From: an uncultured Clostridia bacterium
GTDB taxonomy: Bacteria > Bacillota > Clostridia > Lachnospirales > CAG-274
Length of the DNA stretch: 19,378 bases
Assembly (NCBI GenBank): GCA_947589405.1
Contig: CANQBT010000027.1
Coordinates: forward strand, 1-19,378
Reading direction: 5' to 3'
In this document: positions 15,188-19,378 of the stretch, one piece after another
Layout of the letters: each line of letters starts with the position of its first letter
Numbering within the stretch: position 1 is the first letter of the stretch
Position numbers and translations under genes: made by a program
The notes under the pieces: generated by a model
The model's input: the letters and a program-made list of their open reading frames with translations, nothing else
Told to the model about the DNA's origin: nothing
The model's database searches: none

Positions 15188-15718
15188 ATGAAAATATTCC
15201 TGGATCCCGGACATGGAGGAAACAATCCCGGAGCAAGAGGACCAAACGGTATAAGAGAAGCCGATGTGAACCTTGATATAGCTCTCAGAACAGGCAGACT
15301 TTTACAGAGCGAAGGCTATAGTGTGCGCTTTTCAAGAGTTGGAGATGAAAGCGTGTCATTGCAGAGAAGGGCAATGCTGGCTAACGAGTGGGGCGCAGAC
15401 TATTTTGTGAGTATACATTGCAACTCAAATATCAATCCTATTTATACCGGCACGGAGACCTTTTACTACAGAGAGGGCAGCGTTTCGGAAAGCTTTGCTC
15501 TTCAGGTGAATACATCTCTTGTAGCGGAAATAGATACCAGAGACAGAGGTATATCTCAGGCAAACTTTGCCGTGCTCAGGCTTACCGATATGCCGGCTAT
15601 ACTTGTGGAAACTGCATTTATAAGCAATCCTCAGGAGGCGGCTCTTCTGGCAATGCCGTCATTCAAGCAGAAATGTGCAATAGGCATATCAAGGGGAATA
15701 ATTACATTTACTCAATAA
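15188..15718 (+). CDS. N-acetylmuramoyl-L-alanine amidase, CwlC-like
   Basis: A 176-residue Amidase_3 enzyme that cuts the bond between N-acetylmuramic acid and L-Ala in peptidoglycan. Zinc ligands and catalytic residues are seen: DPGHGG (His9), Glu24 in IREADVN, SIHCN (His77) and ETAF (Glu141). The frame GHGGNNPGARG, RAMLANEWGAD and the final ISRGI match the CwlC/CwlD type. No signal peptide or SPOR domain is present, as in Bacillus CwlC, which acts from inside the mother cell in its lysis; I infer the same role from this and from the sporulation genes in the window. ATG at 15188 follows TAGGAGGAAT; an earlier in-frame ATG at 15161 has no ribosome site. A prophage endolysin is less likely, as no phage genes are near. 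Confidence 0.87.
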   Translation: MKIFLDPGHGGNNPGARGPNGIREADVNLDIALRTGRLLQSEGYSVRFSRVGDESVSLQRRAMLANEWGADYFVSIHCNSNINPIYTGTETFYYREGSVSESFALQVNTSLVAEIDTRDRGISQANFAVLRLTDMPAILVETAFISNPQEAALLAMPSFKQKCAIGISRGIITFTQ

Positions 15719-15768
15719 CAGGCTTTCCGGAAACGGAGGAGGCTATATAAAGATACCGAAGGAAATAT

Positions 15769-15822
15769 AAGGGACTGTCGGCAATTGCCTATAAAACGGC
15801 TTTTGCAAACAGTCCCTTTTTA
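15769..15822 (+). terminator. Terminator of the amidase gene
   Basis: Stem AAGGGACTGT (15769-15778) / ACAGTCCCTT (15809-15818), 10 bp, with a second inner pairing of GGCAATTGC-like bases, then TTTTTATTC. Confidence 0.75.
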
Positions 15823-15855
15823 TTCAATATCTACACAATCAAAGCTTTGATAAAA

Positions 15856-16455
15856 TTAAAGATCATACAGCACGATCCCGCCCTTTTTTGAATATCCGCT
15901 GAACATCATTTCCCTGAAATCAAGCCAGTTATATGTGCCGTATGTAACGGCCTTTACCATAAGAGTATCGGCATATTCAATATATCCTCCAAGCCAGAAC
16001 CAATGCCATTCAAAGTTTTCAAAAGATGGATTTTTATGCTTGAGAAGAAGCACGGGAACAATAATGTTGCTGTCAATATGGCTTACGACAGCATCTCTCA
16101 GCTTTTTATACTCTGTATCGCTGTATATGGCGCTTACTTTAATATTTTCATCGCCTACGCTATGCAGATAGTCATAAAATCCGTCAACATATATTTCAAG
16201 AGTGTCTATGCCGCTTATTCTGGGACTTAAAAAGGGCTTCATAATTTTGGAAAAAGCTATATAGTCCTTATCGGTCAGATCATTGCAGTCAAAGGGATAC
16301 AAATGCCTGAGACCGAATTGTCTGGCAAGATGTATACAGCTGTCGCAGGCGGTGACAGCGCCGCATCCTCCAAGCTTCATCCATGGGTCTGTAAAAAGAT
16401 CTTGTCGCCAGCCTATATATTTCCCTATTTTGAACAAATCAAGTTCTTTTCTCAT
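15856..16455 (-). CDS. Hypothetical protein with C39-peptidase-like features
   Basis: A 199-residue protein with no signal peptide. The start contains KLGGCGAVTACDS (Cys31), an N-terminal Cys helix as in papain-fold enzymes. The C-terminal part has EWHWFWLGGYIEYADTL (His151), then GTYNWLDF. Cys then His-containing strand, then an aromatic-acidic tail, is the order of C39-like peptidases. I recall similar unnamed proteins in Clostridia, but this is a pattern read, not a search. I cannot say whether it is active: the usual Asp after His is not certain. ATG at 16455 follows AAAGG, with GTG at 16464 the alternative. It is divergent from the 16584 gene and has its own -10/-35. Confidence 0.72.
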   Translation of the reverse strand: MRKELDLFKIGKYIGWRQDLFTDPWMKLGGCGAVTACDSCIHLARQFGLRHLYPFDCNDLTDKDYIAFSKIMKPFLSPRISGIDTLEIYVDGFYDYLHSVGDENIKVSAIYSDTEYKKLRDAVVSHIDSNIIVPVLLLKHKNPSFENFEWHWFWLGGYIEYADTLMVKAVTYGTYNWLDFREMMFSGYSKKGGIVLYDL

Positions 16456-16489
16456 ATACAACACTACCTTTATGTTTTTTGCATAAATA

Positions 16490-16518
16490 ATTTTATCATA
16501 TTGAAATTACTTTGTAAA
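16490..16518 (-). promoter_or_regulatory. Promoter of the C39-like gene (minus strand)
   Basis: Read on the minus strand: TTTACA (16513-16518), 17 bases, TAAAAT (16490-16495), 35 bases from the start. Its -35 lies 5 bases from the -35 of the divergent promoter. Confidence 0.55.
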
Positions 16519-16523
16519 TATGA

Positions 16524-16552
16524 TTGAAAAAAATTATTTAATGCTGTATACT
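16524..16552 (+). promoter_or_regulatory. Promoter of the 16584 gene and pectate lyase operon
   Basis: TTGAAA (16524-16529), 17 bases, TATACT (16547-16552). Near-consensus and 31 bases before the ATG at 16584. Confidence 0.65.
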
Positions 16553-16583
16553 GAATTATATGGCGAAAAAAAGGAGAATGTTT

Positions 16584-16964
16584 ATGCAGAAAACAAGAAA
16601 ATACATAATAGGCATCATAGCCGTAATAATTGTTCTCTTGGGCTTCGTTGTTCAAAAGTCGGATATTCCGATCTCCGAAAACGGCAATGTGGAGATAGTA
16701 CATACCTTCCACAGCGATGAACAGCTAAAGGATCATTATGAAAAGCATGGTATAGACATGGGATATGATTCGCCCGAAGCTTATCTTGAAGGCGCCAACA
16801 GGGTCGTGGCTTCTAAGGAGGCTCTTCATAAGCTGGAGGCGGAAGACGGAGATGATGTCTACTATCTGGAGGATACGAATGAATTTGTAATAGTTTCAAA
16901 GAAAGGGTATATCAGAACTTATTTTAATCCAAGCGATGGGATAGATTACTATAACAGACAATAG
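16584..16964 (+). CDS. Membrane-anchored small protein with toxin-like C-terminal domain
   Basis: A 126-residue product: short basic start MQKTRKY, one membrane segment or uncleaved signal (7-26, YIIGIIAVIIVLLGFVV), then an extracellular part. This contains KDHYEKHGIDMGYDSPEAYL, then ALHKLEAEDGDDVYY, EFVIVSKKGYIRTYF and NPSDGIDYYNRQ at the C-terminus. The pattern KHG-x-x-x-G-x-x-S-x-x-x-Y with a later G-x-I-x-T-Y-F-x-P and a final YY is like domains at the ends of phage capsid-linked proteins and polymorphic toxins of the BECR nuclease group (recalled; homology not tested). No immunity gene is evident. ATG at 16584 follows AAGGAG; the in-frame ATG at 16560 has no site. It ends 9 bases before pectate lyase. 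Confidence 0.7.
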   Translation: MQKTRKYIIGIIAVIIVLLGFVVQKSDIPISENGNVEIVHTFHSDEQLKDHYEKHGIDMGYDSPEAYLEGANRVVASKEALHKLEAEDGDDVYYLEDTNEFVIVSKKGYIRTYFNPSDGIDYYNRQ

Positions 16965-16973
16965 GAGAATACA

Positions 16974-19265
16974 ATGAAAAGATCAATAGCTCTTATACTT
17001 ACTTTTACACTTATTATTTCAATATTTAATGTATGTACCCTTACGGTACAGAGCGCTGATTCTGTGCTTACTCAATGCTATGGCTGGTATGAAACCATAC
17101 ATATGAAGTGGAGTAATGACACCGCTCCTTCAAAAGCTAAGGTGGAGTACAGGAAAAGCGGAACGCAGACCTATACACCTATAGACAGTCAGCTTATAAG
17201 AAGCTCAGACGATGGCTGTGTAGCTGATATAGTAGGTATATCACAGGGAATATATGATATAAGGATAACTGCGTCATCAGGACAGGTAATTGAAAAAAGC
17301 AATATTCCTGTAGCTCGCCATGACCGTTCGGGTTATGGCCATTTCGGCACCGATTCAGGCGTAGGCGGATATAATAACGACGGTACGCCAAAGAGCAATG
17401 CTCAGATAGTATATGTTACAAATGAAACTAAAAATACAGTAAAGCTGGGCTCATATACGGGACTTTGCAACATTGTGAAGAAAGCTTCGGGTTCAGGACC
17501 GCTTATTGTGAGAATAATAGGAAAGATAGACACTCAGACAAGGGATTCAGACGGTACTAAGAAAACGGATATAAATAATGGCGTTGTTGCTCTTAACGGA
17601 CTTACGGACAAGGTGCTTGATAAGGATTCATATTTCAATATGCTTGATGTGGATTCTGTAAGCAACATTACAATTGAAGGCATAGGCACAGATGCCGTAA
17701 TTGAAAAGTGGGGCTTTACATTCAAGAAGTGCAGCAGCATAGAGGTAAGGAACCTGACATTTACAAAATATCCTGAAGATGCGTGCAGCTTTGAGGGCAG
17801 TACAAGCTCTCCTCTTGGTTATAAAAATTTCTGGGTACACAATAATTACTTTAAAATAGGCGAGAACAAGTATGATATTACAACGGAACAGGATAAGCAT
17901 GAAGGCGATGGTTCTACGGATTTTAAGGGCTGTTCCAATATCACATTTTCATATAACGTATATGAAAGATGTCACAAAACGGCTCTGCATGGCGGCGGTG
18001 ACGGAAACAAGCAGTATAATTCCACATGGCACCACAATTATCTCAACAACGTAAGCTCCAGAATGCCTTTGACCAGACAGGTCAATCTCCACAGCTATAA
18101 TAACTATTTCCTGAACGGCGGTAAGTGTATAGACGCCAGAGCAAGCGCATGGGTGCTTTCAGAAGCAAATAACTTTGAAAATTCCCTCAGATTTCTGACA
18201 ACGGCAAACTCTACATATGGAGATCCTATTATAAAGTCATACAGAGATGTGTACGATACAGATAAAAAAAGCGATGAAGCAGGCACTATTGTAATAACAA
18301 ATGACAGAACTCTTCAGATACCTGTAAATAAAGGGAAAAATACAAATAAAAATCCATATCCCAACTTTGATACGAATACAAGCTGGTTCTATTATGACAG
18401 CGTAAATGGCAAAAGCGATGTAGAGTATCTTACAGACGGTGACAAGGCAAAGTCAGATGTCCTACAGTCAGCCGGCATAATGAAGGAGGGAGCTGTGCTG
18501 CCTATATATTTACCTTCGGGAAATATTGAAGAGAGTACGGAAACAACCACATACAAAACCGAAACAACAACAAAAACTACAGAAACTACAGAAACAACTA
18601 CGGAAGTAACCACATATGTATCTCATGTAGGAGAAAGCATGGGAGGAGGAAACGGCGAAGTATATAAGCTTGTTCCGAGTGACTTTACCTCAGGCTCTAA
18701 GTCCTCATACCAGACGAAAGGTGTATTTACGATCACAGCGGAATCAGGCAGGGCTGTAAGTGTAAATGCAAATTATATAGATCTGGGCGGCTCAGGCAAA
18801 GCAGGTCCTGACTCTTACAGGGCAATAGCCGTCAATACTACGGGAAGGGCTTCTATAAATGTCAAATTCTTTAATAACGGAAGCAATGACAGGACACTTG
18901 CCGTAAAGACAAGCGCAGATGTGACTTTGGCTGAGAAGGCTGCTCCTATGGGCGGTTCCAAAACAAATTTACAGACGCTTACGGTTAATGTGGATAGCGA
19001 AGGAGTTTACTATATCCTTTCTCTTGGCAGCGGTATCAAAATAACTGAGGTGACTCTTACATATCCTTCAGGAGAAAATATGCTGATAGGCGATACCGAC
19101 GGAAGCAAAAAGATAGAAACGGCAGATGCCGTAAAGCTTTTGAAACACATAGCGGGTCTGGAAAAAATTACTGATACTGAAAGGCTTGACGCTGCCGACG
19201 GCAACAGAGACGGAAAGCAAACCATGCTGGACGTAATTGCAATTATGGAATATCTGAAAAAATAG
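16974..19265 (+). CDS. Secreted pectate lyase (PL1) with dockerin
   Basis: Cleaves polygalacturonate by beta-elimination outside the cell. The 763-residue product begins with a signal peptide (1-28, ends VQSA). A beta-sandwich (about 30-115) and the PL1 helix (about 118-420) follow. Helix marks are HDRSGYGHF, YPEDACSFEG, KNFWVHNNYF, GCSNITFSYNVYERCHKTALHGG, HHNYLNNVSSRMPLTR (Arg363 the likely catalytic base) and HSYNNYFLNGG. A Thr-rich linker (about 519-548), a carbohydrate-binding-like domain (about 560-698) and a type I dockerin (about 703-762) follow, with DTDGSKKIETADAVKLLKHI and DGNRDGKQTMLDVIAIMEYL. The dockerin suggests a cellulosome, though no scaffoldin is in the window. ATG at 16974 follows AGGAGAA. 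Confidence 0.9.
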   Translation: MKRSIALILTFTLIISIFNVCTLTVQSADSVLTQCYGWYETIHMKWSNDTAPSKAKVEYRKSGTQTYTPIDSQLIRSSDDGCVADIVGISQGIYDIRITASSGQVIEKSNIPVARHDRSGYGHFGTDSGVGGYNNDGTPKSNAQIVYVTNETKNTVKLGSYTGLCNIVKKASGSGPLIVRIIGKIDTQTRDSDGTKKTDINNGVVALNGLTDKVLDKDSYFNMLDVDSVSNITIEGIGTDAVIEKWGFTFKKCSSIEVRNLTFTKYPEDACSFEGSTSSPLGYKNFWVHNNYFKIGENKYDITTEQDKHEGDGSTDFKGCSNITFSYNVYERCHKTALHGGGDGNKQYNSTWHHNYLNNVSSRMPLTRQVNLHSYNNYFLNGGKCIDARASAWVLSEANNFENSLRFLTTANSTYGDPIIKSYRDVYDTDKKSDEAGTIVITNDRTLQIPVNKGKNTNKNPYPNFDTNTSWFYYDSVNGKSDVEYLTDGDKAKSDVLQSAGIMKEGAVLPIYLPSGNIEESTETTTYKTETTTKTTETTETTTEVTTYVSHVGESMGGGNGEVYKLVPSDFTSGSKSSYQTKGVFTITAESGRAVSVNANYIDLGGSGKAGPDSYRAIAVNTTGRASINVKFFNNGSNDRTLAVKTSADVTLAEKAAPMGGSKTNLQTLTVNVDSEGVYYILSLGSGIKITEVTLTYPSGENMLIGDTDGSKKIETADAVKLLKHIAGLEKITDTERLDAADGNRDGKQTMLDVIAIMEYLKK
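18534..18614 (+). repeat. Low-complexity Thr-rich linker sequence
   Basis: Repeated ACA/ACT/ACC codons with GAA and AAA give (T/E/K)-rich residues 521-547 between the pectate lyase core and the next domain. It is typical of linkers in dockerin enzymes and has no clear unit length. Confidence 0.8.
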
Positions 19266-19272
19266 ATAAGCA

Positions 19273-19308
19273 TAAAAAAATCTGCTGAATATTCAGCAGA
19301 TTTTTTTT
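19273..19308. terminator. Bidirectional terminator between pectate lyase and tRNA-Pro
   Basis: Perfect palindrome TCTGCTGAATATTCAGCAGA (19281-19300) flanked by an A tract (19274-19280) and a T tract (19301-19308). It serves the pectate lyase on the plus strand and the tRNA on the minus strand. Confidence 0.9.
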
Positions 19309-19313
19309 GAAAG

Positions 19314-19378
19314 TCGGGGCGACAAGATTTGAACTTGCGACCTCTTGAACCCCATTCAAGCGCGCTACCAAGCTACGC
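19314..19378 (-). tRNA. tRNA-Pro(GGG), 5' end outside window
   Basis: Minus strand, read from the window edge: D-arm GCGTAGCTTGGTAGCGC, anticodon stem CTTGA/TCAAG with loop ATGGGGT (anticodon GGG), T-arm GCAAG-TTCAAAT-CTTGT, and acceptor 3' strand CGCCCCG with discriminator A (complement of 19314). Only the first 9 bases are missing. CCA is not encoded. The GGG anticodon reads CCC/CCU Pro codons. Confidence 0.95.

Noticed and set aside
15188..15718. Prophage endolysin
   Set aside because: No holin or phage structural genes are near, and the domain layout fits CwlC-type spore enzymes.

Overview
The window looks like the chromosome of a spore-forming, plant-polysaccharide-using member of the Clostridia (Ruminococcus/Oscillospiraceae-like or a relative). 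The evidence is low-GC DNA with strong AGGAGG ribosome sites, dipicolinate synthase genes, a degenerate SpoIIQ-like LytM protein, a CwlC-like amidase without signal peptide, and a secreted pectate lyase ending in a type I dockerin. The dockerin suggests cellulosome-type enzyme anchoring. I cannot name a species. I see no prophage, insertion sequence or CRISPR array, and no gene-free stretch reaches 300 bases (the longest, 8061-8244, holds a terminator and a promoter).

Layout. 1-772: the 3' end of an unrecognised protein gene, then a 46-residue peptide gene. 850-3159: a sporulation block, with dpaA-dpaB (spore dipicolinate) facing a convergent SpoIIQ-like gene. 3309-6579: a forward operon of argF, trpS, a KDG-kinase-like sugar kinase and a tiny cysteine-rich protein, ended by a clear hairpin. 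6675-8060: a rubredoxin domain fused to the FMN domain of glutamate synthase. 8245-9300: a DMT-family transporter with a histidine-repeat tail. 9429-11411: an ArsB/NhaD-type permease and a cytidylate-kinase-like protein. 11538-12404: a DUF362 protein. 12539-15127: a hybrid sensor kinase with two receiver domains. 15188-15718: the amidase. 15856-16455 (minus): a C39-peptidase-like hypothetical protein. 16584-19265: a membrane-anchored toxin-like domain protein in an operon with the dockerin pectate lyase. 19314-19378 (minus): the 3' part of a tRNA-Pro gene cut by the window edge.

Two themes link the genes. The first is sporulation (dpaA, dpaB, SpoIIQ-like, CwlC-like amidase), with candidate sporulation-sigma promoters at the first three. 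The second is pectin use: the extracellular pectate lyase releases unsaturated galacturonides, whose catabolism runs through 2-keto-3-deoxygluconate, the likely substrate of the sugar kinase at 5351-6382.

The least explained parts are the short peptide at 632-772, the hairpin/promoter/start overlap before dpaA, the rubredoxin-GltB fusion, the histidine tail, and the divergent pair at 15856-16964.
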